DNA of 64,000 nucleotides from NCBI RefSeq assembly GCF_015291705.1, contig NZ_CP030050.1, positions 2,108,001-2,172,000 of the forward strand. Reading direction: 5' to 3'. The first letter of the stretch is position 1, and the number at the start of each line of letters is the position of its first letter. A program made the position numbers and the translations under genes. Positions 8,747-17,691 of this stretch are shown here, in pieces. Below the pieces are notes generated by a model. It was given only the letters and a program-made list of their open reading frames with translations. It did not search any database and was not told the DNA's origin. This stretch comes from Bradyrhizobium arachidis. Its GTDB lineage: Bacteria > Pseudomonadota > Alphaproteobacteria > Rhizobiales > Xanthobacteraceae.

Positions 8747-8959
8747 ATGGCGGATGAGAAAGAGGTTGTGCTGTCGGAACGGGAAAGACAGTGCTTGCGA
8801 TGGGTCGAGGAAGGGAAGTCATCCTGGGCGATCGGCGTCATTCTGAAAGTGAGCGAGAACACCGTCAACTTTCATATCAAAAATGCGATGCGAAAGCTGG
8901 AAACGTCCAGCCGGACTCAGTGCGTCGTCAAGGCGCGACGTCACCGTCTTATTGAGTAA
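8747..8959 (+). CDS. LuxR-type HTH-only DNA-binding protein
   Basis: A 70-residue protein made of little more than a LuxR C-terminal helix-turn-helix: LSERERQCLRWVEEGKSS, then ILKVSENTVNFHIKNAMRKL. The motif resembles the DNA-binding domain of acyl-homoserine-lactone receptors, but no autoinducer-binding domain precedes it, because the region directly upstream is the sigma-54 promoter. ATG 8747 follows AGGAG by seven bases; the longer frame from 8693 would start inside the promoter and is not used. The inferred role is a small regulator made under nitrogen-fixing conditions. It could compete with or modulate full-length LuxR proteins, or be a surviving remnant of one. Confidence 0.7.
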   Translation: MADEKEVVLSERERQCLRWVEEGKSSWAIGVILKVSENTVNFHIKNAMRKLETSSRTQCVVKARRHRLIE

Positions 8960-9761
8960 CGGCCCGATTCCGTTGCCGCTCATACAGATCTAGCCAAATG
9001 TAAGGGGCGACTGTGGCTTGCTCCGGCGGAAAGCGAAGCGAATGACGCGGCCGCGGCCGTAGAGCCATAATATCGAAGCTGTTACTATGAACCTGGGCGT
9101 GCTTCTATTTCGTCGCCGATCGTCACGGGGCTCCGTGGACCATTAGGGGAGGTGAGGTCGCAGGCTCATGACCGCTCTTGTAAGCTCGACGGCAGGTCGG
9201 ATCTCTGTGTTAACGTTGTGACCGGTCCGTCCCCCTGCTGCGGCCGCGGCGGTCGTATGCGTGTCGCCAAATTGAAGAGAGGTGATCGTAGCGGCTGACG
9301 TGGGTCGTGGTCGGCAGAAAGGCTGTGTAGATGGCGTGGGCTGGACACGAAGATGGCAATGATAGTCCGTGAACCCATTTCCAACGCGTGCTGCTGGTAG
9401 ACGTTGCACCATATTCTACCACTCTGCGTGCTCACCAAGTGCGGGCGATCCTCACGTAGCTAGCTTGATGAACGACCTTTTCGCAGACCCCAGTGCGACT
9501 GTTGCGCTCTTCCGATGATATAGCGGATCGAGATAAGTTGGGGTTGTTTGCGGCGGACGGCGCGAATCCGGTCTTTCCGGAAAGGCGGACAACTCCGAAG
9601 TCGATGTGGCTGAGTTGGGCCACGACTAGAGGGCCGTCATCGATGATTGGGAAACTTGGCAGTACCGGGACGGCCTTGAGGAGGGTTCGAGGCGCGCAGC
9701 GCGACGACGAAACGGTGCGCAATGTTTAGCTCACATGTATTCTCCGCGAGGTGGGGACGAC
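8960..9761. other. Intergenic stretch with no supportable gene
   Basis: About 800 bases with only short overlapping frames lacking motifs or ribosome binding sites. Nothing recognisable was found on either strand. Confidence 0.4.
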
Positions 9762-10295
9762 AGACATGGTCAATGAGCTGATGCAGGGCGATTGGAGTCT
9801 TGCGAAAATACTCAGGCAACAGAACGAGTTCAGGTCAAGCTGCTTCATGCCCAATCGTTGTCGCCGCATGTAAGGCTGGATTGGCGGATTTGGAGCGGAG
9901 TCTTTAGCGTCGAGTATTCTCATCGCCGATCGACGAACGTCAGCGCAACTCTGGCTACAGCCTCCTGTTCGGGGGGGCTGCTCACGCAGATGTACCGAAT
10001 CGAGTGTCAGAGAGCTCTCACCTTGAGCCAACCAATTCGCTCGTTTTGTCCGTCTTCAAGGCGCTCAAAATTACCGGTAAACGTGATTGGAGGGAGGGCG
10101 CGTTCAATGACACGATGGTTCGCTATGCCCGTGGGGCAAGGCATGCGAGTCACGGACGGTGCTGACAGCGGAAGCCGACCATGCCTCATCCGGCATCGCA
10201 TGGATGATGACGAGAACTCGCTGATATGTCCCGCAAGCGGTCGCAATGCGGGTCGGGAGAGGGCGGGTAACGGCAGTTCACCTCACTTCGTGAAA
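9762..10295 (+). repeat. Decayed copy of a segment also present at 43511-44345
   Basis: The beginning (about 9762-9960) and the end (about 10018-10295) match 43511-43710 and 44070-44345 at high but imperfect identity. Shared text includes GCTGATGCAGG, GGCAACAG, GTTCAATGACNCGATGG and GGGGCAAGGCATGCGAGT. A stretch of roughly 310 bases present in the other copy is missing here. The small frame that encodes a 99-residue protein at 43512 is broken in this copy. The origin of the segment is unknown. Confidence 0.7.
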
Positions 10296-10839
10296 GCTCA
10301 GTTCGAAGATGCTCGGCCTTAGTACAGGCCCCTTCGGCCTTCTTTAAGCAGAACAGCGCTGGCGTAACATCGGGTGGAGCAGGAGAGGAGTACGCTGTCA
10401 CCTACATGCGACTTCTCGATGCCGCGGCTGCTAGGGCAGATTGGCGAAATAGTGCGCATTGTGCTTGGGCTTGATCCCATCGTTGTCTGCTGTCGTGCTC
10501 GATCTGCCGCTCGACGTGAATTTCGAGCGTCGGTTGGGCGCCGCACGTCAATTGTGGCGCGGGCTTGAGCATGGGCCGCTCGGAACGGATCCCCTTGCTT
10601 TGCCGGCTTTGAAGCAGCGTCTCAACTGATCCTCGCGCTGCGTGCACTGGATGGATGGCAGCAAGGAAATAGCTATCGCGCAGGGCGTTTTCGAAAGTGA
10701 TCGTATTGCTGGCCGAAGTTGGAAAACAGACGACCTGCGCAGCCGAACCATTCGGCTTGTTAAGCTGGGGCGGCGTCTCATGATCCTTCGCTTCCGCGCA
10801 GTGCTCCACAAGGGCAGACGAAGGAATGACAGTTCATGA

Positions 10840-11581
10840 GTTCTTGGGCGCTCAATGGCGTACCTCCGTTCGGTGCAGCCAATACTTCTGCTGGCATGGC
10901 GCGATCGCGGATAGAATGAGATCTTTGCGATCGCTCTCTCACTGTTCGGCCATGTCAGCAGTATGCCGGGACGCGATGTGATGTTCAGTATCTGCGTTGA
11001 TCGACGAGCGAGAGCTCTCCGCCCGCGACCAGATGTGGCGGCCCACGCATACCAGCTCCTTGTTGTAGATCTCCCAGCTATCGGCAGGTTCGATGACGGG
11101 AAAGGTCGCGTGTAATCAATATGTCGATCATCCGAAGATGTCGGTGGCGATAGCGAGCTGACGACGTCCACGATGACACCGCCCGCTTCGGCAGAGAAAC
11201 GCTTGCAGATGTGGAACCAGAAGGCAGAAAGCAAAAGTCGATATTGGATGTGCGGACGACAAGCCGATTGCCTCCTGCGCCCGCACGGCGTCGCATTCTC
11301 TTCGCGGTGAAGCCGACCGTTTCGAGCGATTCGGAGACTGCGTTTGCAAATAACCTCCCGAACTCGGTTAAAATGACTGCGCCGTCCACGCTGCTCGATC
11401 AGGTCGCACCCAGATAGTCCCGCAGTGCGGACAAATAGCGGCTGACAGAACTCTGTGTTGTTCCCAAGGTGGTGGCGGCGCGCGTGACGCTGCCTTCGCG
11501 GGCGACGGTCACAAAAGCGCGGATGGCGTTTAAAGGAACTTCATCGTCTTGAGCCGCCTGCTCCGACGCCAGAATGAACAT
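10840..11581 (-). pseudogene. LysR-family regulator, multiply frameshifted
   Basis: The minus strand begins at 11581 with a good LysR helix-turn-helix (LNAIRAFVTVAREGSVTRAA, then TQSSVSRYLSALRDYLG). It then continues in other frames through VDGAVILTEFGRLFANAV, the start of the linker and cofactor domain, and further down through SAEAGGVIVDVVSS and ILITRDLS. At least three frame changes and internal stops are needed, so the gene is dead as written. It lies near a phosphonopyruvate hydrolase-like gene and an aminotransferase remnant; LysR regulators control phosphonoalanine-degradation operons elsewhere, so an earlier role as local regulator is plausible. Confidence 0.65.
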
Positions 11582-11584
11582 CCA

Positions 11585-11998
11585 TCACATTACTCGATGT
11601 CCATAGGGGGATTCCCGCGTATAAAGGGTCGGCTGTGCATAAAATCCACATGGAGCGATTGATGCTGGTCCAGTACCGCAGAAGATCTGCGTCAACAGCT
11701 CAGTGCTGTAACGGGGGCTATGTCCTTTCTCGACGTGCCGAGTTCGGCTTGCGACCTTTAGGTAGGGTCGCGGGCTGCGGCGCCCCCTCGGATGGCCGAA
11801 CAAACAGCTCGAGACAGCAACGCCGAGCGTCTCGGCCAGGCGATCCAGAAGATCCACTGTCGGGTTTGCCTGTTGGCGCTCAAGACCGCTCATGTAGGAG
11901 CGGTCAATACCTGCATCATAGGCCAATCGCTCTTGCGAAATACCGCGCTCGACGCGGATCCGGCGCGCATTGTAAGCCACAAGCGCACGAGCTCTCAT
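11585..11998 (-). CDS. XRE-family helix-turn-helix regulator
   Basis: The first 70 residues form a Cro/CI-type helix-turn-helix: NARRIRVERGISQERLAYDAGIDRSYMSGLERQQANPTVDLLDRLAETLGV is seen as one continuous domain, ending in SCLFGHP. The following 65 residues look unlike a folded continuation and may be out of frame. The total length of 137 is compatible with small XRE repressors that carry a short tail. It ends four bases from the LysR pseudogene start on the same strand. The target is unknown; it might govern neighbouring catabolic genes. Confidence 0.65.
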   Translation of the reverse strand: MRARALVAYNARRIRVERGISQERLAYDAGIDRSYMSGLERQQANPTVDLLDRLAETLGVAVSSCLFGHPRGRRSPRPYLKVASRTRHVEKGHSPRYSTELLTQIFCGTGPASIAPCGFYAQPTLYTRESPYGHRVM

Positions 11999-12409
11999 GC
12001 GCGAAAGCAGCCATTTCGATGGTCATCAAATCACTGGCTATAACCGAAATAAAAAGATCGCTAAATTGGAGGTTTTGACGGATTATTCGATGCGTGTCAC
12101 CGAATCGTTGTTCCCCCGACCCCACTGGGGCGGGCCGTACCGGCGCCGGTATGTCGACCGTATCAATTTGCGGCGGCGCAGGTTTTGCGGGCGCTGACCA
12201 CAGCGCTCAGTCGTTCCGCTGGCTCGGCAGCCGTTCAAAGTCCGCTGTCCCACTTGCGCGAACAGGCTCGAGCCAAAGGCAAAGATGCTGACTGACAGGG
12301 AGCCGATGATCCTCCATTTAGCGAAATAGAGTTGCAGCCCCGATGAATGAGTCGGCGCAAACTGTCGAGATTGCAGCGACGGCCGTTCAGGCGAGGTTAG
12401 AGGTGGCCT
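11999..12409. other. Intergenic stretch with no supportable gene
   Basis: Short open frames only; no motif, terminator or clear promoter recognised. It separates the XRE gene from the 3' end of the hydrolase gene. Confidence 0.4.
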
Positions 12410-13282
12410 TCAGCGCAGAAAGCGCGTTTCAGCTGCCTTAACTTCGTCCATTCTCTGGAGTCTGAAGATTTCCTCGACCGGTACAATATCCTTGTGGACG
12501 TTCTGGACGCCGCCATCAGCGATGATGCGGCGGAAGGTGTCCCTCAACGCCGTGCTTGAGGCCCGGATCCCGTAATTGCCATAGATCATCATCTGGACGT
12601 TACCCAACTCCTTGACCCGACAGGCATCCAGATCCGGATAAGCATTTGGCACAAGGGCCAGTGGCACTGAACCGCTCCAGGCGCGGGAAAAGCTTTCGAT
12701 CTCGGCAGGATCTTTCTTCTTTGAATGGATCAGGATCATGTCGGCACCAGCCTTCACATATGCTTGCGCGCGGTCTAAGGCTTCAGCTTCGCCAAGGCCA
12801 GCGATGAGCGCTTCGGTCCTCGCGATCACAAGCAAATTTGGATCTCGTCTTGTGGCGAGAGCAGCCTCGATCTTGCCCTGGAATTCCTCGACGCGCAGCA
12901 GTTGCTGGCGCCCGTCCGCAGCAAGGCTCGTTACCTTGGGAAATGTCTTGTCCTCGATGACGATGGCGCTGGCGCCGGCCCTTTCATACTCGCCAATCGC
13001 ATGCATGACATTGATCGCATTGCCATAGCCCGTGTCGATGTCGGCCACGATCGGTATCGTCGTGCGGCCGGCGATTGCTCGCAGCATATCCAGATGCTGT
13101 GCCATCGAAATCAGGCTCATGTCAGCCAAGCCATAAAGCGCGGAAAGTTCGAAGCCGGAGGCCCACAGCCCGTCGAAGCCGGCTTCCTCCGCGAGGATCG
13201 CTGAAAGCGGACTGTGAGCCGCCATAATGTGGACAAGGCCGCTTTCGGCCATTCGAGCGCGCAGGCGTTTGGCAGGGGACAT
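12410..13282 (-). CDS. palA-like: Phosphonopyruvate hydrolase-like (PEP mutase superfamily)
   Basis: Superfamily fold as in the PEP mutase gene at 7285, with IMAAHSPLSA, VADIDTGYGN, the gating segment IEDKTFPKVTS, ARTEALIAG and LIHSKKKD. The Asn of the mutase motif EDK-x5-NS is Thr here; this Asn-to-Thr change is the known mark of phosphonopyruvate hydrolase, which splits phosphonopyruvate to pyruvate and phosphate. ATG 13282 follows AAGG by six bases and gives 290 residues, about the length expected for that enzyme. Remnants of a LysR regulator and of a class I aminotransferase flank it, matching the content of phosphonoalanine-degradation loci. It is clearly a different enzyme from the mutase at 7285, so the window seems to encode both making and breaking of phosphonopyruvate. 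Confidence 0.8.
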   Translation of the reverse strand: MSPAKRLRARMAESGLVHIMAAHSPLSAILAEEAGFDGLWASGFELSALYGLADMSLISMAQHLDMLRAIAGRTTIPIVADIDTGYGNAINVMHAIGEYERAGASAIVIEDKTFPKVTSLAADGRQQLLRVEEFQGKIEAALATRRDPNLLVIARTEALIAGLGEAEALDRAQAYVKAGADMILIHSKKKDPAEIESFSRAWSGSVPLALVPNAYPDLDACRVKELGNVQMMIYGNYGIRASSTALRDTFRRIIADGGVQNVHKDIVPVEEIFRLQRMDEVKAAETRFLR

Positions 13283-13565
13283 GTGAAGCCTTTCAAAAAA
13301 GGGGCGCAAGCGGCGATGATCCAATCGCAGGCCCGGGTGAGATCCTCAACCGAGGAAGCATGGGAGATGCGAATGTCGGGCGAGGCCAGGAAGCCGCCGG
13401 GGGCCACTGCAGGGACCCAACGCATCCAGAAGATACAAGGCGAACATGGCTGCAGTCTCTGTCACCTTGCCGGCCGGCGTTCGTTTGCCGATCAAACCGG
13501 CGCAGGAGCAAAATGCGTGGAGTGCGCCGGGTAACGGGCACGATGGTCCTTCCGCCTGGTTCATC

Positions 13566-14093
13566 TCAGCGGCCACGAGTTCGCGGTGTTGCGCAAACTC
13601 CCGCGGCTTGCGTTAGATGACCCGCACGCCAGACATCGCCTCGATAGCTCCATATTGCGCGACCTAGCTCCTGTGGGAAGAGATCCCACTTCGGGCGAGA
13701 TTGGTGGCGTTGACCAGAGTCAGAGATCCCGCGGCATACAGAACCGGCCAGCCAGTGATTGCGTCGGCGTCCGAACGCCGTTGCCTCGGTAGGGAGCCTT
13801 GCAAAGATCGCGTTGAAGACCTGCTTTGCGCTGCAAAAGACCGTAGTCTGATCGATACTGAATTGAGCCCGTGACCGCGACTGAAGTCCCGTGGACTGCC
13901 TCGCGCAGCTGCCTGCTTCCGAGAAGCGCGCTGCATTTCGTCGGCCGTCGCGGATTGTGCAGATGCCTGCCTTCCGGGCAGCAGGTGAGGTTTCGAAATC
14001 CGTTTCGCCTTGACCGAGTGTGATCACGGCCGCGCCGTGTTCGTGTAGCTCGGCGGCTCGCAGCGTCATGGCTTCGGCCTGAGAAACTGACAA
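13566..14093 (-). pseudogene. Class I aminotransferase remnant
   Basis: The start reads as the N-terminus of an aspartate-type PLP aminotransferase (SQAEAMTLRAAELHEHGAAV, then LGQGETDFETSP). The following homology is scattered over other minus-strand frames, for example SRQLREAVHG and QVFNAIFA. The Schiff-base Lys region and the C-terminal half are absent. It lies upstream of the phosphonopyruvate hydrolase-like gene on the same strand, where phosphonoalanine transaminase would be expected in a degradation operon. Loss of this gene would block the phosphonoalanine-to-phosphonopyruvate step unless another aminotransferase replaces it. Confidence 0.65.
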
Positions 14094-14617
14094 GCCTTGA
14101 GCCGTTCTGTAACGACAGACATAGGAGCACCTGAAGTTTGACGCAGGATTGTTGACCGCTTCTACTCGTTGGCAAACTTGCGAACAAAATGGACATTCGT
14201 GTTTGTTGAATGAAATGATCGCAAGTTGCGATGCCTTTCGACGGCGCGTTTCGCGGCCACGCCTCAGCGGAGCAGTTTGCTCGGCGCTTTACGCATTGGG
14301 CGCCGCGCAGACGCGTGAATTCTCCTTCAAAATCGAAATGATCAACAGGACGCGAAGCGCATTCCGGCTCACGACGAAATTGAGCGGCGCCCCCTTTAAG
14401 GAAGCAGCGCCAAGACCGCTCGACGCGGCTGGTCCATTCTCAAGCGACCTCGGCGACGCCGCTTAAGGCCACACTGTTTAGCTCCGCAGTACGCCGTTAT
14501 CGCATATTGCAGGAGCCATCATCTACTTATTCGATACTTGTCATCCAGCTGTAGCACGATGGGTCTTGAAGATCCGCAGCTTGCGCAAAAAGTTCATGCC
14601 AGAAAGAAAGTGATGCG
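14094..14617. other. Divergent intergenic region before the ABC operon
   Basis: About 520 bases between the aminotransferase remnant (minus) and the ABC transporter operon (plus). It should hold the operon promoter; no element could be identified with confidence. No gene seen. Confidence 0.4.
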
Positions 14618-15796
14618 ATGGCATCGGTTTTGATCGAAAGTATCACTAAGGCCTACGGTCTGGTGCCCGTCCTGCGCAGCGTCTCGCTGTCGATAGCCGA
14701 TGGTGAATTCCTGACGCTGTTGGGACCATCGGGGTGTGGTAAGTCGACGCTGCTCCGGATCCTGGCCGGACTTGAGGTGCAGGACGCTGGCTCCGTCTCG
14801 ATCGGCGAGCGAATCGTGGACGGAGTGCGGCCAAAGCGGCGGGATATCGCAATGGTGTTCCAATCCTATGCGCTCTATCCCCATATGAGCGTTGCGTCGA
14901 ACATCGCGCTGCCGCTGCGGATGCGTCGGCTCTCTGCCTTACAGAGGCTCCCCCTTATCGGCCGCCTTCTGCCAGGAACGACGCAGATCGCCGCGGACAT
15001 TGGGATGGAAGTCTCCCGTACGGCTAAGTCCCTAGGCATCGGCCAACTATTGTCGCGCAAACCGGGGCAACTCTCGGGCGGCCAACGCCAGCGTGTCGCG
15101 GTTGGTCGGGCGATGGTGCGCCATCCAGCTGTTTTCCTAATGGACGAACCCCTATCCAATCTCGATGCCAAGCTGCGCGTGCAGCTGCGCGCCGAGATCA
15201 AGGAACTGCACCAACGGCTCGGGGTCACCTTCATCTATGTTACGCATGATCAGGCCGAAGCGATGACCCTTTCGGACCGCGTGGCGGTGATGCTCGAGGG
15301 TGAGTTGTTGCAGGTTGCTCCACCGCAAAGCATCTATTCCGATCCAGACAATCGCCGCGTTGCCGAATTCATCGGCTCACCCAAGATCAACTTGCTTGAT
15401 GGTGTGATGCGCGAACGCGGCCTAATCGACGTGGCCGGTTGGACGATCCAGATCGAAGCGGATGCCTTGGCAGGCACGCCGCTCTCGCTCGGCATTCGTC
15501 CGGAGGCTCTTTATCTCGCAGAGCACGCGGGCCAGGGAGTGCTGACAGGTTCGGTGCGAATGGTCGAGCACATGGGATCAGATCTCTTCGTACATCTCGA
15601 TCTTGCCGGCATCGATCAGCCCTTGATCGCAAGGCTGATGGCCGAGCGGGCGCCGCATATCGCGCCAGGCCAGACCTTGCATGTCGGCGCGAGACCGGAT
15701 CGCATTCTTCTGTTTACACGGGATGGACGGCGCTTACGGCGGGAAGCGGATTCTGTTCGCAGATACGTCGCTCCGCTCCGCGAGGCCGCGGGATGA
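14618..15796 (+). CDS. ugpC-like: ABC transporter ATP-binding protein, UgpC/MalK type
   Basis: Cytoplasmic ATPase of a carbohydrate/glycerol-phosphate-type importer. Walker A is GPSGCGKST (about residues 36-44), the signature LSGGQRQRVAVGRAM, Walker B VFLMDEPLSNLDA and the switch histidine THDQAEAM. An insert of about 30 residues (RRLSALQRLPLIGR and following) lies between the Q-loop and the signature. The C-terminal OB-fold regulatory domain typical of UgpC/MalK is present, giving 392 residues. It overlaps the first permease gene by ATGA, and a second permease follows. The substrate-binding protein is encoded 4 kb away on the other strand. With the phosphonopyruvate hydrolase-like gene next door, a phosphonate or organophosphate may be the substrate. 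Confidence 0.85.
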   Translation: MASVLIESITKAYGLVPVLRSVSLSIADGEFLTLLGPSGCGKSTLLRILAGLEVQDAGSVSIGERIVDGVRPKRRDIAMVFQSYALYPHMSVASNIALPLRMRRLSALQRLPLIGRLLPGTTQIAADIGMEVSRTAKSLGIGQLLSRKPGQLSGGQRQRVAVGRAMVRHPAVFLMDEPLSNLDAKLRVQLRAEIKELHQRLGVTFIYVTHDQAEAMTLSDRVAVMLEGELLQVAPPQSIYSDPDNRRVAEFIGSPKINLLDGVMRERGLIDVAGWTIQIEADALAGTPLSLGIRPEALYLAEHAGQGVLTGSVRMVEHMGSDLFVHLDLAGIDQPLIARLMAERAPHIAPGQTLHVGARPDRILLFTRDGRRLRREADSVRRYVAPLREAAG

Positions 15797-16758
15797 GTGA
15801 GCCTCGTGCTTTTTCCAACGCTTGTCATCGGTCATTAACGCGGCGTGGAGCCTCATTTCTAGCGGCCTCACCAGCTCGTCGGCAAGCGTTTGTGGTGGCA
15901 TTCGCAGGATACGGGCTGGCTGGCCCGGCGGTCTTCTTCCTGCTGCTGTTGTTCTTGTTGCCGGTGGTTGGGGTGTTTTTCATTGCGCTCACCGACTGGC
16001 AGCTGGGGGCGGGCTCTTTCGCCTTCGTCGGCCTCGCCAACTACCGTGAGGCGTTCGCGGATCCCACCTTTAGGGCCTCCCTCGCCAACACCGCTGTCTA
16101 TGTTCTGATCGTCGTGCCTGGTACGCTGCTTGGCGGCCTTACGGTTGCACTTCTGATCGAAAGCGGAAAATCCTGCCGCTCGTTCTATCGTGCCATTCAT
16201 TTCCTGCCCTTTATGGCAACGATCACGGCTATGGCCATTGTCTGGGAGGCGCTGCTGCATCCCACGATAGGCCTCGTGAACCAGATGTTCGCCGCCGTGG
16301 GCCTTTCGACCGCCAATTGGCTGCGCAATGAAAATACCGTCCTTCCGGTGTTGGGCACTATCGGGATCTGGCAAAATCTCGGCTATGCGATGGTGTTGTT
16401 TCTCGCGGGCCTCAAAAGCATCCCGCGAGATCTCTACGATGCAGCCGATGTCGATGGTGCCGACTTATGGATCGACCGGCTCCGCACTGTCACTCTGCCC
16501 TTGCTCGGGCCGGTCTCGATGTTCGTTGTCATTGTTGTGGCACTGAGGGCCTTGGAATGCTTCGACGCGGTGAAGGTACTGACGCAAGGCGGCCCTGGGA
16601 ATGCCTCCGAGGTACTGCTCTACACGCTCTATCGAGAGAGTTTTGAGTATCTGCGCAGCGGATATGGCGCCGCTCTCGCCGTCGTCTTTCTTGCCATGGT
16701 CGGAACTCTCACGCTCATCAATGCCCTCGTCATGGATAAGAAGGTGCATTACCAATGA
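15793..16758 (+). CDS. ugpA-like: ABC transporter permease, UgpA/MalF type
   Basis: Inner-membrane subunit of the importer with about six helices (first helix near FLLLLFLLPVVGVFF, residues about 46-60). The cytoplasmic coupling loop near DLYDAADVDGADLWIDRLRT matches the EAA motif, with EAA changed to DAA, and links to the ATPase. The gene starts at ATG 15793 within the ATGA overlap with the ATPase gene, so longer in-frame starts back to 15439 are shadows of that gene. It ends in another ATGA overlap with the second permease gene. Length 321 residues is usual. The three genes form a tightly coupled operon. Confidence 0.85.
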   Translation: MSEPRAFSNACHRSLTRRGASFLAASPARRQAFVVAFAGYGLAGPAVFFLLLLFLLPVVGVFFIALTDWQLGAGSFAFVGLANYREAFADPTFRASLANTAVYVLIVVPGTLLGGLTVALLIESGKSCRSFYRAIHFLPFMATITAMAIVWEALLHPTIGLVNQMFAAVGLSTANWLRNENTVLPVLGTIGIWQNLGYAMVLFLAGLKSIPRDLYDAADVDGADLWIDRLRTVTLPLLGPVSMFVVIVVALRALECFDAVKVLTQGGPGNASEVLLYTLYRESFEYLRSGYGAALAVVFLAMVGTLTLINALVMDKKVHYQ

Positions 16759-17600
16759 GCGCGGCCGTCAACCGCTTGTCGTTCCTTGTCGGTACTCTTC
16801 GCCATGTCGTGTTACTCGTCACAGGAGCGTTGATCCTTGTCCCCTTCCTGTGGATGATCTCGCTCTCGATCAAGGCGCCGGGCGAAATATTCCACGCGTC
16901 CTTCTCCTTTTGGCCCGCGCAATTCTATGGCATCGAAAATTATAAAAAAGCCCTGACTGAAGCGCCGCTGCTCCGCTACATGGGCAACGGCCTGATGGTA
17001 TGCGGTCTGATCCTGGCGCTGCAAATTCTCCTCTGCGCTCCTTGCGCCTATGCGCTTGCAAAATTACGGTTTTTCGGTCGCGACCTGGTTTTCGGCCTGG
17101 TGCTTGCTGGTCTGATCCTCCCGCACCAAGTGCTTTCGCTGCCGCTATTCATCCTCGGGTACAAGCTCGCCATCCTCAACACTTACACCGCGCTGATCCT
17201 TCCATATGTCGTCTCACCCTTCGGCATCTTTCTGTTACGGCAGTTTTTCAAGACCATTCCGGATGATGTTGTGCACGCTGCCCGTCTCGACGGTCTCTCT
17301 GAGTTCGCTATCGTCTGGAAGGTCATGGTGCCAATGGCACTACCGGCCATCATCGCCTTTGCAATCTTCTCGGTGGTCGGGCACTGGAATGACCTGTTCT
17401 GGCCACTGATCGCCGTACGTGATCTGTCCCTGATGCCGCCGCCGCTGGGTATTCTGGTCTTCAAGAACGAGGAGGCCGGCAGCGACTACGGTCCTCTGAT
17501 GGCCGCATCCACTCTTGTGGTGCTGCCGCTCACCATCGCCTTCCTCGCAGCCCAACGTTGGTTTGTCGAGGGACAGACCGGAGGCGCCGTCAAACAATAG
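16755..17600 (+). CDS. ugpE-like: ABC transporter permease, UgpE/MalG type
   Basis: Second inner-membrane subunit, 281 residues, with about six helices. The coupling loop DVVHAARLDGLSEFAIVWKVMVPMALP fits the EAA motif of MalG-type permeases (seen split around the Gly). Starts at ATG 16755 overlapping the previous stop. A gap of 91 bases separates it from the dioxygenase gene, which may be in the same transcript. Partner subunits are the two preceding genes; the periplasmic binding protein is most likely the product of 20271-21524. Confidence 0.85.
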   Translation: MSAAVNRLSFLVGTLRHVVLLVTGALILVPFLWMISLSIKAPGEIFHASFSFWPAQFYGIENYKKALTEAPLLRYMGNGLMVCGLILALQILLCAPCAYALAKLRFFGRDLVFGLVLAGLILPHQVLSLPLFILGYKLAILNTYTALILPYVVSPFGIFLLRQFFKTIPDDVVHAARLDGLSEFAIVWKVMVPMALPAIIAFAIFSVVGHWNDLFWPLIAVRDLSLMPPPLGILVFKNEEAGSDYGPLMAASTLVVLPLTIAFLAAQRWFVEGQTGGAVKQ

Positions 17601-17691
17601 CGAACGAGGGGATCGAAATTCTCCTCTCGTCGCGTGCACAGGCATTGCCCCGGCAAGCGCTGAAATGGACAAAGTGTGAAAAGGAACTCCG

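Noticed and set aside
10548..11234. 228-residue minus-strand frame
   Set aside because: Only short pieces match LysR text; most of the frame is a shadow of the decayed regulator in other frames.
15439..15792. Upstream part of the frame of the first permease
   Set aside because: It is a shadow of the ATPase gene; the ATGA overlap at 15793 is the natural start.
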